Shown in pieces: positions 1 through 9,485 of a DNA stretch of 64,000 bases (position 1 is the stretch's first letter; each line of letters starts with the position of its first letter). Both the position numbers and the translations under genes were made by a program. The notes under the pieces are model-generated. The model saw only the letters and a program-made list of their open reading frames with translations. It did no database searches and had not been told where the DNA came from. Source of the DNA: Hemileia vastatrix (lineage: Eukaryota > Basidiomycota > Pucciniomycetes > Pucciniales > Zaghouaniaceae); NCBI GenBank assembly GCA_030280995.1, contig JASXTE010000013.1, positions 9,827,001 through 9,891,000 of the forward strand, in the 5' to 3' direction.

Positions 1-1737
1 CAACAAGTAACCCAGTATGTGTTTTAAAAGTCTATGTAGAAAGAAATGTTTGAAATGACCTTTCTTTATACAACATCAGCATATTTTGTATTTGAGCGAA
101 TTAAAAGATTGTCAAAAAGGATTATCAACTTCAACATTCTCTACTATCAAACACCCGGCACAAACTCCAAAACTAGGCTATCTGACTGAGCAAAGTGATC
201 CTGTACATCACCAAAATGTTTTTCATTTCTTCATCTGATAAAAATAAGCAGGACACTACTAAGTAATTTTGATTTACAGAAGTATTTCAATCAATGGGGA
301 CAACAGCACTTAGATGGCTGTTATAAGCACCCACCAGAAGTGATGGACTTTTCTCAGCGCCAAGAAAATAATCTCAAAGTTGGAAATCTTAAACAAGGAA
401 ATCCAGATTCAGTGTTACGTCCACGTTACAGTCAGTTTACCAACATATTATATTATGACTTTAAAGAGGGACTCAATCATTCAAGAAATGAAGATAAACA
501 CAGTAAACCTGACAGTCAACCTAAACACATTCTTAATCTCAATGCATCTTGTGCAGAATCTTATCAAGAAAAAGATATTGTTGAAGATGAACTTTTAGAA
601 AATGTTCACCATGTGTCACGTGATTGGCATATATATTTTGGAACGTATGCATACTTGGGCCTTGGAAAACAGGATCAAAATAGGGAGGAAAGTCAAATTA
701 TATCAACCCCATTACCAGAGTGGAATGAAGCCATAAAAGAATCAAAAAATACTTTCATCCAAAAACTACAGGAAACTGGGAAGGTACTCTATTTCATGTC
801 CGAATATCCGCTTACAGTAAGATCAATCTCAGGCCGCAAACCTCGATCGAGAGCACCTATTGAAATTTACGCTGCTTATTTTGCAGGATTAAAAAATTAT
901 TTATCATTTAACTCTCTTCAAGTATCTGATGACTTTATGTACTGCTTCAAGATAGCCCAAACATTACTTTTTCAGAATATTCAAAGAACTAATTTTGCGC
1001 TGGAAACTACAGAATCCTTTATCCTGTCGCAAAAGACAGATAGGAATTTTTATTTGAGACTTCATACGGAAGCACTGAGAATGATGGAGGAGGGTTTACA
1101 TGTGTCAGTGGTTTGCCGCTGCATTTATTATGCACATGAGTTGTTGGACTGTTTAGGCCAAACCGTGGCTGATCCGCGAAAAAAATGGGAGGTGTATGAG
1201 GAAATAGCTTCTATTATACGTGAATGGCTCAGAAGTACTACAGAACAAGAATTTCTGGAAATAAATGCTGTTGAGGGGTACGTTTCAGTAGCAAGGCAAA
1301 ACTACGCATATTTTGGCCCAGAAGGTATAGACCAACATCGAAAGATATTTCTACATCATATTTGTGCAAAAATTAAACCATGTTATCGAAAAAATTTATT
1401 TATGAAGAGAGAGGCAAAGCAAATATATAAGAAGATTATTAAAGCTAAAATGAAGCAACAAACACCAAAAACTGGTCATGTGGATCGTCAACTCGATCTC
1501 AAATTCGAAAGCTTATTTTCAAGACAATTAAGCAGATTTTTGCACTCAGATTGGCTAGTTGAAAAAAAAGTGGGGGGAATTATTGTAAATGAAGAAATAC
1601 AAGAAGGACTGGAGTATGCAAATTTATTCAAACTTTCTCTTTCCCTTAGAGCTGTGAAGAATATAAAGAGAAAAAACAGGGGAAATGATCAATCTAAGAA
1701 GAACTTGAAGAGAAAAAAAAAGCAAAAACTCTACTAG
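1..1737 (+). CDS. Spliced host gene of unknown function, 5' end outside the window
   Basis: I do not recognise the product. The proposed structure is exon 1-14 (partial), exon 80-202, exon 280-1737. Intron 15-79 starts GTATGT and ends ATCAG. The second intron starts at 203 (GTACAT; an alternative GTTTTT at 218 also keeps frame) and ends TTTACAG at 279, with a CTACTAAG branch-like site about 20 nt upstream. All joins are phase 0 and leave no stop, so the ATG at 343 is probably internal rather than the start. The last exon gives about 485 residues, mostly soluble, with no signal peptide or membrane segment visible, helix-rich in the middle, and a very basic Lys/Arg tail (about the last 30 residues) that could be a nuclear signal. 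It is the only gene here without retroelement features. Exon calls come from splice motifs and frame only. Confidence 0.7.
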
Positions 1738-1870
1738 AACCATAATTTCTAAATGGGTGAAAATTGTGGCAGATCATAAGTGTTGTCAAATTTATTTTCC
1801 TTTTTTCATGGATAACTTAAAGTTTATAGAGCCAGGTATCCTATTCTTTTAACTATATGTAGTTGTTTAT

Positions 1871-2005
1871 TGTTGGGGAGTGTTTCGGGAAGTTAGTAGA
1901 ATGGTTGAGAAGAGATGAGAAACTAGTAGAATATTCTAGAGCTACGTGTATATAGATATATAAGTGCTTGCACAGAGTAATGAAAACTTGATAGTCTCCA
2001 CTATA
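1871..2005 (+). repeat. 5' LTR of copia element
   Basis: Begins TGTTGGGGAG and ends ACTATA, directly abutting the primer site. It matches 5641-5775 except at three substitutions. A TATA-like TATATAGATATATAAG lies in its 3' half. The end is CTATA, not the usual CA; the boundary is set by where the two copies stop matching. Confidence 0.92.
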
Positions 2006-2020
2006 GGTTATGGGCCTGCG
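2006..2020 (+). promoter_or_regulatory. Primer-binding site, internal half of initiator tRNA-Met
   Basis: GGTTATGGGCC follows the LTR with no spacer. Its complement GGCCCATAACC is the anticodon-loop region (anticodon CAT) of eukaryotic initiator tRNA-Met, not the tRNA 3' end. Drosophila copia is known to prime in this way from a half tRNA-iMet and has the same core next to its LTR. Assigned from remembered tRNA sequence. Confidence 0.75.
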
Positions 2021-2199
2021 TTAAACCTGACCTGCGCCCCCAGTAATTCTGAACCCTTCGGTAACCTGATTTTTTTTATCTTTATCTTGGATAACCTCCA
2101 GACTCAACCGGTAGCACCAACCCCTCAGGATAACCTCTGAGCTATTATCAATATTAATATTATTTTATTATTATTATTGTATTTTTTTATCTCTCACAC

Positions 2200-2397
2200 A
2201 TGGCTTGCTACCACCCGTATAATTTATCTACCTCCTATTTTTATCCACCTCCACCTGTATCAAACTGCGGCAACTCATTGAATTACCAAACATACTACCC
2301 AACCTTGTATCCAGTTTACCAACCTTCTGTTCACCCAACCACCTCCATGTCTTCCATCCCTTCATCAAAGAAATGTGAGCCCACAAACTTTTACTAA
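2200..2397 (+). pseudogene. Copia gag remnant
   Basis: A 65-codon frame starting at an ATG, rich in Pro, Tyr and Ser, at the position where gag should begin. A copia gag normally runs several hundred residues and ends in a CCHC knuckle; neither the length nor the knuckle is present, and the protease begins about 100 bp further on. I infer a large gag deletion. The leader 2021-2199 is noncoding and ends in an ATT-rich run. Confidence 0.5.
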
Positions 2398-3967
2398 AAT
2401 CACCAAGATTGGCGAGAATCTAATTGCTGCAGATGATGAACCCCGAATTAAAGAGGCCCGCGCCAATGTATCTTACACCCACTCAAGTCCAATCCTTGAT
2501 AGTGGTGCCATTCACCACCTAACTGGAAACAAAGACCAGTTAGTCAATTTCAAACCCTTTAAAAATCCTATACCACTGAAAGTAGCCACCCACCTCTCTA
2601 AACCTCCTTTCATCACAGGCATGGGGACTCTTAACTTTCGGGATGTAGATGGGAATATACTGGCACTGAATGGTGTCTTGTTTTGTGAATCAGCAAGTAG
2701 CACTTTAATATCCCCTGCTGCTATTATAGAGGGAGGAGGACAGATTGGGGTTTATGAAAAGGATATGTTTATTCTGGACAGAGATGGATTCTATTTACTC
2801 AAAGCAGAATATAAGGATAGGAAATGGGTGTTGCCTAATCCTGTTACCATAGATGATAAATGTCTCCCTAGTAATAAAATTCTTTCTGTCGCTATCTGTC
2901 CTTCTGAAGTTGCTCCTGGCCCAACTGATATTTCTGTAAACAATGCCAATGATAATCTTTTGATGGTATGGCATCGCCGTCTTGGTCACAGATCTCTCAA
3001 ATGCATCAAATGACTATTCAAATTTGGAGGAGCCAATGGACTTCCTAAATTCTTACCTGCTGGGTCACTCAACTGCACTGCATGTAAAGAATCAAAAAGT
3101 GAACGCTGTCAAAATCCATCATGGCACCCAACCAACAGATCATTACAAAAACTTGAGATCATAACGACTGACTTAGTTGGTCCACTACCACCAACTCCAG
3201 AAGGTTACACATACATGACTACTTTTCAGGACCTGCACACCTCTTTTGGTGTTTGTGAACTTCTAAAGAGCAAAACAGATGTTTTTGGATCAATTGTCCG
3301 GACTGTTAACTTACTGGAAAACTACAGTAACCACAAAGTAAAAATTATACGTACAGATAATGGGACTGAATATGTCAATAATCTAGTTAAGATTTGGATG
3401 GCTGAGAAAGGAATTTTTCATGAACATAGCATGCCATACACTCATGGACAAAATGGCAAAATTGAGTGTTTCAACAGGACTGTATCTGACAGTGGTAGGA
3501 CACTGCTTGTTGATAGAAAATTACCTGAGGAGTTCTGGGGCAGGGATTATTTATGGGCAGCATATGTATACAACAGGGTTCCCAACAGCACCTGTCTTAC
3601 CAATACACCTTTTGAATCCTTCATGGGTTATTGGCCTGATCTTTCTCACTTGAGAATTATTGGAGAAGTAGGATATGTTCACTTACCTTCAGAAAAAAGA
3701 AAAAAACTTGATAAAAGAGGCATTGAATGTGTTGTACTTGGATATTCTGTGGGAGGTAAAGGATGGATAATGTATGATAAGATTAAAAATAAATACTATA
3801 AAAGCATATGGGTACATTTTCCTGGAGACTTAAAATCTCAAACCTATGAAGTCTGCAGACCTGTTAAAAATCAAAATTACACTGATCTAGCTAGAAGTAA
3901 CAATACTCAAGACCATAATAGTAAAATTCAAAAAAACAAAAAAAATGGACTTGGATTTTATCACTAA
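2375..3967 (+). pseudogene. Copia protease-integrase part of pol
   Basis: One reading frame broken by a single TGA at 3011-3013. The protease active site reads DSGAIHHLTG near 2498. Before the stop is the GAG-pre-integrase signature WHRRLGH, and after it the CTACKESK cysteine pair, together the HHCC zinc-binding part of integrase. The catalytic core follows with RTDNGTEY and a downstream GQNGKIECFNR carrying the expected Asp and Glu. The frame opens before any ATG, so it was part of a longer polyprotein with gag. The stop is consistent with CGA to TGA. The frame ends in an A-rich tract where RT continues in the +1 frame. Confidence 0.88.
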
Positions 3968-5609
3968 TAAAATGGATTTGATGAATTTTGATGAGATTAA
4001 AGAAATTCGTGAGCAAGACATAACTGCGGATGACATTGAGCGTAATTGTGTGGAAATTATGAGTGGTGTACCTAGGACCTACAAACAGGCAATGAAAGAT
4101 GGGGAAAATAAAGAGCGGGTAAAGGCATGTAAGAATGAAATGGAAAATATTGAAAAGATGGATGTTTGGGATTTTGTTGAACGGCCAGAAAACAAGAATG
4201 TTATGAGGGGAAAATGGGTTTTCAGCATTAAACGAGATGGTGCAGGGAATGTTATCAAAAGAAAAGCTAGATTTGTAGCCAAAGGCTTCACCCAATTCGA
4301 AGGAACAGATTATCACGATACCTTTGCACCTACTGCAACTTTCACTTCTTTACGACTCCTTCTAACAACAGCAGCATTGAATCAATGGCCTGTCCATAGT
4401 TTTGATGTCACAGCAGCCTACTTACACTCAAAAACTGATGAAGATGTATGGATAGAATTACCTGAAGGTTTTTATGAACATAAAAAAATAAACAATAAAG
4501 TTTTAAAATTAAAAAAGGCCTTATATGGGACAAAACTGGCAGCACGCTGCTGGTGGAAACATTTGTCCTCCAAACTTTGACAACTTGGTTATATCCCTAG
4601 TTTTTATGATTCTAGTCTATATATAATTAGTAGTGGTAATAATAGTGACAGGGGGATTATCTGGATACATGTTGATGATGGTATAGTTGCTGGTAGTTCT
4701 GATTTAGTGTTAGATACTTTATCAAAAAATTTAGATGGCATTCTGAATATAAAATGGTCTAGTACTATTACTTCTATTTTTGGTGTGGATATTAAACACA
4801 TTGATGGAGGCTTTGCTCTGAATCAGGGTGCTTTAGTTTCTAGAATTTTGAAAGAACACAACCCCTCCCACAACCGGTACCTGACTACACTCCCCAGTCA
4901 TCCAGAAAATGGCAATATTAAACTGACCAATAAACTCAACCAACGAAACTACCTCAGTATCCTTGGCTCAATGAGCTACCTCGCAGTTGGTACGAGACCC
5001 GATATTGCTTATAGTGTCAATTTCCTATCACGTTTTGCCCAGAATCCAAAGCCCGAACATTGGGTTGCCATTAATCATTTGCTAGGTTATCTGGAAGCCA
5101 CTCAAGGTCTTGCACTCATTATAAAACCTCAATATATCAAAGATCAACCAATGCATGTATATACAGATGCAAGTTGGACTAGTCCTACAGATCGGGCCAA
5201 TCATGGATATGTCATCATGTACCATGGGGTACCTATTAGCTAGAGTGCAAAGCGACAACCGCTTGTTTCAATTTCATCACAAAACGCAGAAAATATGGCC
5301 CTAAGTCATGGGACTCGGACTGGAATATGGATCCAGAATCTCATAGAGGATGTTACAGGCATCAAGTTTAAACTTAAGCTCTTTTGCGACAACAGATCAT
5401 CTGTCCATGTTGCAGAAGATTCACCTTCTAACAAATGTTCCAGACACATGAGGAGAGACTTCTATTATGTGAATGAAATACTATACGATGAACGGCCTTC
5501 TCTCACCTGGATTTCTACTCATGACAACATTTCCGACATTATGACTAAAACCATAGGGAGGAACAAACTCTCAGACACTTTGCCACTATTACAGCTCAAA
5601 TCTTTGTAA
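3945..5609 (+). pseudogene. Copia reverse transcriptase-RNase H part of pol
   Basis: Frame +1 relative to the integrase part, overlapping it by 23 bp across poly-A runs. It contains copia RT landmarks: KWVFSIKRDG, RFVAKGFTQ, DVTAAYLHS, and the catalytic VDDG (here HVDDGIVAG, the copia form of YVDD). RNase H follows with YTDASWTS and DNRSS and the terminal HIRRDFY-like block, here MRRDFYYVNE. Stops at 4578 (TGA) and 5241 (TAG, at the conserved Trp of the ISWSAKRQ-like block) interrupt it; all remain in one frame. It ends 31 bp before the 3' LTR. Confidence 0.9.
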
Positions 5610-5624
5610 AGTGGGTGTTTCGTA

Positions 5625-5640
5625 TGGTTGAGGGCGGGGG
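5625..5640 (+). promoter_or_regulatory. Copia polypurine tract
   Basis: GAGGGCGGGGG directly precedes the 3' LTR, the expected plus-strand primer position. Confidence 0.8.
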
Positions 5641-5775
5641 TGTTGGGGAGTGTTTAGGGAAGTTAGTAGAATGGTTGAGAAGAGATGAGAAACTAGTAGA
5701 ATATTCTAGAGCTACGTGTATATAGATATATAAGTGTTTGCACAGATTAATGAAAACTTGATAGTCTCCACTATA
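5641..5775 (+). repeat. 3' LTR of copia element
   Basis: 135 bp, matching the 5' LTR with three substitutions. The following 146 bp (5776-5921) show no gene. Confidence 0.92.
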
Positions 5776-5921
5776 ATTATTAGGTTCACCACAAAAATAG
5801 CCCGATGTGTGCTGGCAGGCTGTCAGGATTCAAAAATTGATGCTTCCTAAATCATCATAAACATTCTGTAATTCTTGTGAACAACTAAATCAATAGCATC
5901 ATACTACTCCTGAGCACACGT

Positions 5922-7013
5922 TGTGGTCTTCCAACATTGGCAGGGGCCTTTGTTGTGTGATTTGGCGCTGATTGTGCATGTCTTAATTGACATCTGTTAA
6001 GGAATTGGGTATTTTTCTGGTTTATTCCATGGATATTGGGTCTGCGGGTATGTGGGTACTATCATTGGATAGCCCTGGTAATTCTCTATATTTTATGTCT
6101 TGAAGACATTTTTCATATTCTGAGTTTTAAGGGGTCATTTCCTCATTTTTCATATATAAAAGATTGCTGTTTAATTTTGTTTTTCGTGTTTTACGGTCTA
6201 ATCTTAAGTCTTAGGGTTAAGTGCTTAGTACCATTGGATAGAGCTAATTTTTCTCTATATTTCATGTCTCAATGTTGTTATAGTGAAATTCCGTGTTTTA
6301 AAGGTTTTAGTAGTTGTAGCTAATTTTTCTAAGTAGATTAGTTGTTTTTATTGGTTTTCTGGCTTCAGGGAGGCCCGGCCGCTTCAGGCGGCATCTCCGA
6401 CGTTCGGCGGCCCACCCGCCTCTGTTTTAGGAGGTAGGGGAGCGCTTCAGGAGGATTTTTTATGCAATTTGGCGGGTACAGGCGCCAGATGGGTGGGTGC
6501 GCATGGGCTCTTAGTTAGTGGTCTGTGTGTACATAGTGAATAAGACAGTTTTGGGCAACCTTATTCATCATACAACCATCCGGAGGTGATATCATTGTTC
6601 CTCACTCAGTTTTCACTGTTTTCTGGCCACAATTGGCTGTGTTTGTTGCAAGTGAGTTCTTCATTTAACTTAACTTTGGCAACTGTTTTCTCTGTTATAG
6701 TCTTGCAAGCTATAGAAAGTATTATTGCTGTCTCTGGTGTGGATTTGCAGCCTACATCAAGTATCTTTGCTGTCTCTGGTGTGGACATTGTTCTACATTT
6801 CAGTTCTTTGGTCTGGTAGTCTATCTGGGGACTACTTTCTTGGCTCATCAAGCAGTCAAGTGTGTTAAACAGGAGCTTCAGCAAAACATGAACCAACTTA
6901 ATTTAGCAAGTAAATCTCACTCTATTTTTCTAAAGGGACAGGGGATTTTCTCTCTGGTTTTTCTCCAACTCCCTTGGTCAAGGCCTATAGCTAGTACTAT
7001 AGGATTGTCTACA
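5922..7013 (+). repeat. 5' LTR of R1
   Basis: 1,092 bp, ends TGTGGTC...TCTACA. A TATATAAA box is at about 6154-6161. A GC-rich segment is at about 6365-6510, unusual in this AT-rich DNA. A short direct repeat around GCTGTCTCTGGTGTGGA occurs twice near 6728 and 6770. Related LTRs are at 17987-19079, 25319-26414, the split R2 copy, and 47884-48962. ORFs inside it have no coding features. Confidence 0.92.
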
Positions 7014-7017
7014 TTTC

Positions 7018-7034
7018 TGGCGCCCAACGTGGGG
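7018..7034 (+). promoter_or_regulatory. Primer-binding site for tRNA-Lys(CUU)
   Basis: TGGCGCCCAACGTGGGG, four bases after the LTR, is complementary to the 3' end of tRNA-Lys with anticodon CUU as known from animals. The R2 copy differs only at the two CpG positions. Confidence 0.85.
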
Positions 7035-7104
7035 TAGAACTTTCTAGTTCTTTGGAATCTCTGTTTTCTTTGGTTGGCTCTTTTTGGTGTTTTGGACTGG
7101 AAGA

Positions 7105-9485
7105 ATGGCTTCTGGTTCTGCTATTCCTGTGGTGACTGTCAGTGGGGGGGATGGTCCTCCTTCTGTGATGTTTAGGAAGTGTGTGAGGATTAAAACTTGG
7201 GATGGTACAAAGTTTAATGGGGAGGATGTCAAGTGGTTTCTAGAGAAGTATGAAACTGCTTCTGGAGTGGATGGTGCTTCCTACCTGGACATGGTGAAGC
7301 AGATTATCTTCTTCATTGGGGGTAGGTCACTGGAGAAGGAGATTGTGGCCATGTCTGGCTACAAGAAGAGGGATTGGAAATTGTTGTGTAGAGAGATGAT
7401 AGATAGATGGGGTGTCAGGTTCACTATGGTGGATCTGAACAAGGTTTTCAGTGAATGGAAATCTTATGGTGGTGTTGGTAACTTACATAGTTACAGGAAG
7501 TTTCTGCTACAGTTTGATCCTGTGGTGGAATATTTGGTGGAAGTGGAGGAGCTGGCACATGAAAATGCTGCCAAGGATGTTTTTTGGTCTGCCCTGGCTA
7601 GAGATGTCAGGGTGGATGTGTTGAAGGAGTTATCAAGAAAGGAATTGATGAAGACTCTTTCTAATGGGGACCAGAAGTTGCCTGCCTTTGATAAGGTGAA
7701 GGAGGCTGTTGAGGCTCATTTGAAGTTATTGGCTGTGGACACCTATCAGGAGGGGTGTGCCAAGTATGTCAGCAAAGTAAGTGAGGCTTTGGCTGAAGAG
7801 GAAGTTAGGGAGAAGAAGGAGGAGAAAAATTTGGTGCAGGTTCCAAACAGGAGAGGGACCCAATGGTGGAGCATTTGGCTAATCTTACAAAGCAGCTGCA
7901 TATTTTTGTTCAGGAGGCTAAGAAGGTCAATAAGGCACCTTCTCAGTCTAGAGATTTTGATAGGAGGGCTGGTAGGAGTCATCCTTGGGTATGCTCTTAT
8001 TGCAGCAGGAGGGGGCACAGGTCCAATGATTGTTGGGAATTGAACAGGGATGTGTCTGAAGGAAAGGTGGAATTTGATGGCAGGGTTTTCAAGTTCCCTG
8101 ATGGTTCTTTTGTTAAGCCCAGTGAGGGGAAGGCTCCTGTTGATTTAGTCAGGAGGAGGGGAGGTCTCAATCAAAGGAGGCCAAGGTTTGAGGAGATTCC
8201 TGATCAAGGGAATTCTTCTGGTAAGGAGAATGAGGATGGCAAGGGAAAGGGGAAGGAGGTCAATAAGGTCTCTTTTTCTACTTCCTTTGGTGGTTTGGAG
8301 TTGTATTCTTGTGGTGGACAGTCAAGTGGTGAATGCTTGGCTGGTGTTTATGATGTGGAAGCAGGAAAGGTGGGAAGGCCTAAGAGCAGTTCTCAGGCCC
8401 AACCAAAGCCAAATGCTTCAAAGATAGATCCTAAGCTGAGTGCAGCTAAGAAGAGGTACAACAAAGAGGAGCTGTACAAGATGCAGAAGGGTATGGCTGA
8501 CATGGGCCCCCCTAGTTTTGGTGCATTGGACCTGAATGGTGAGCCAATGCCAATGGAGGTGGATTCTGACTCTGATAAGGATGTCCCTTTGGCTTCATTG
8601 CCAAAGCCTGCTGGAGTCAGGGGTTCTGGTGAGGAATCTGGTTTGTTTCCTGTTAATGGTAAATCTGTTGGTGGTGCTGGTCCTCAAGAAGCTTCTAGGA
8701 CCAAGGTGGTGAAGCAAAGAGCTCACTTTGAGAGGCCAGTAGTGTCTGGTCAATTTAATGTTATGGACTCTGTCCTGGAAAGGATGAATCAGGGTCAGGG
8801 TTCCCTATCTTATGGGGAATTGTATGCTATCAGTCAAGGGTTGGCTGATAGGCAGAAACATTTGTTGACCAGGAGAAGAGTTTCTTCTGGTGAGGTGGAA
8901 TATATTTGTAATTCCACTGAAAAGTTTGGTGAGGGGTTGGAAAATCATTTTTCTGCTCCTCTGGGATATGTCAATGTCACTCTGAATGGCAGGGAGGCAA
9001 GGGCATTGGTGGATTCAGGTTCTCAGATAAACCTGATTTCTTTGTTTTAGGCAACTCATATGGGCCTCCCCATCAAAATTGGTACTGGTGGGAATTTGAG
9101 AGGTATCGGTGGCCATGTCACTGAATTGGTTGGAACTTCAGAGTTTGTGAAGTTAGATGTTGGCGGAGCCTCAGGGAAGGTTCATTTTTACATTGCTAAA
9201 GGTAATGTAAAAGCAGTTTTGGGTGGGCCTTTCTTGATGGATTTTCAGGCAAGAATTGGTTATCAATTTGATTTGGGAATCAGTTTGGAGTTGACTGGTG
9301 AAGATGATAGGAGAATTCACATGAGGTTGTCATCCCCTGGAGAGGATGGTTGGGAGACCAGGCCTGGTTTATCTTCAATGTGCCAGTGCATGGACTGCTG
9401 CAGGAGAAGGAAGGAAGTGGGTGCTGCCTCTGGTTTTTTGGAGTGTGGCTCAGGCTCTATTGAGAGTCTTTCTTTTTTAGAGTAA
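7105..9485 (+). pseudogene. R1 gag-protease, one frameshift and one stop
   Basis: Starts at ATG 7105 (the longer upstream reading has no ATG). Capsid-like Ty3 gag covers about the first 240 residues and contains the WF-type and SYRKFLLQF blocks shared with the R2 copy. Near 7850 the frame moves back by one; R2 reads through here, so a one-base loss is likely. The second frame carries a canonical CCHC knuckle (CSYCSRRGHRSNDC), a long Lys/Gly/Ser-rich linker, and the aspartic protease (LVDSGSQINLIS) at about 9006-9045. A TAG at 9048-9050 falls within the protease where R2 has Glu. The protease continues with MGLPIKIG and LGGPFLMDF to the stop at 9483-9485, two codons after the slippery heptamer. 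Confidence 0.88.
9473..9479 (+). promoter_or_regulatory. Putative -1 programmed ribosomal frameshift site
   Basis: TTTTTTA sits in exact zero-frame register (T TTT TTA), followed by GAG and then the gag-pro stop. Slipping back one base leads straight into the pol frame. The same heptamer, in the same register and just before a stop, is at 34849-34855 in R2. Downstream are a short AGGG...CCCT hairpin starting at 9488 and an 8-bp CTACAACC/GGTTGTAG inverted repeat (9507-9514 with 9541-9548). R2 keeps the latter by G-U pairing. Confidence 0.75.

Larger units (their letters stand above)
1871..5775 (+). mobile_element. Ty1/copia LTR retrotransposon, compact and degenerate
   Basis: Complete copy bounded by two 135-bp LTRs that differ at three positions. 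Order is LTR, primer site, short gag remnant, protease, integrase, reverse transcriptase, RNase H, purine tract, LTR. Protease-integrase-RT order identifies Ty1/copia. Flanks TTTAT and ATTAT match at 4 of 5 bases, so the target duplication is plausible but imperfect. At 3.9 kb it is short for the group because almost all of gag is missing. It lies 133 bp downstream of the host gene stop. Three in-frame stops and one frame change make it non-autonomous now. Confidence 0.93.

Noticed and set aside
6036..6323. ORF in the R1 LTR, repeated at 18102-18389
   Set aside because: Kept only because the two LTRs are copies of each other; no domain, and the diverged LTRs at 25319 and 47884 do not keep the frame.
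7863..8427. Separate second gag gene in R1
   Set aside because: Alignment with R2 shows the frame change is a one-base lesion in a single gag, not two genes.
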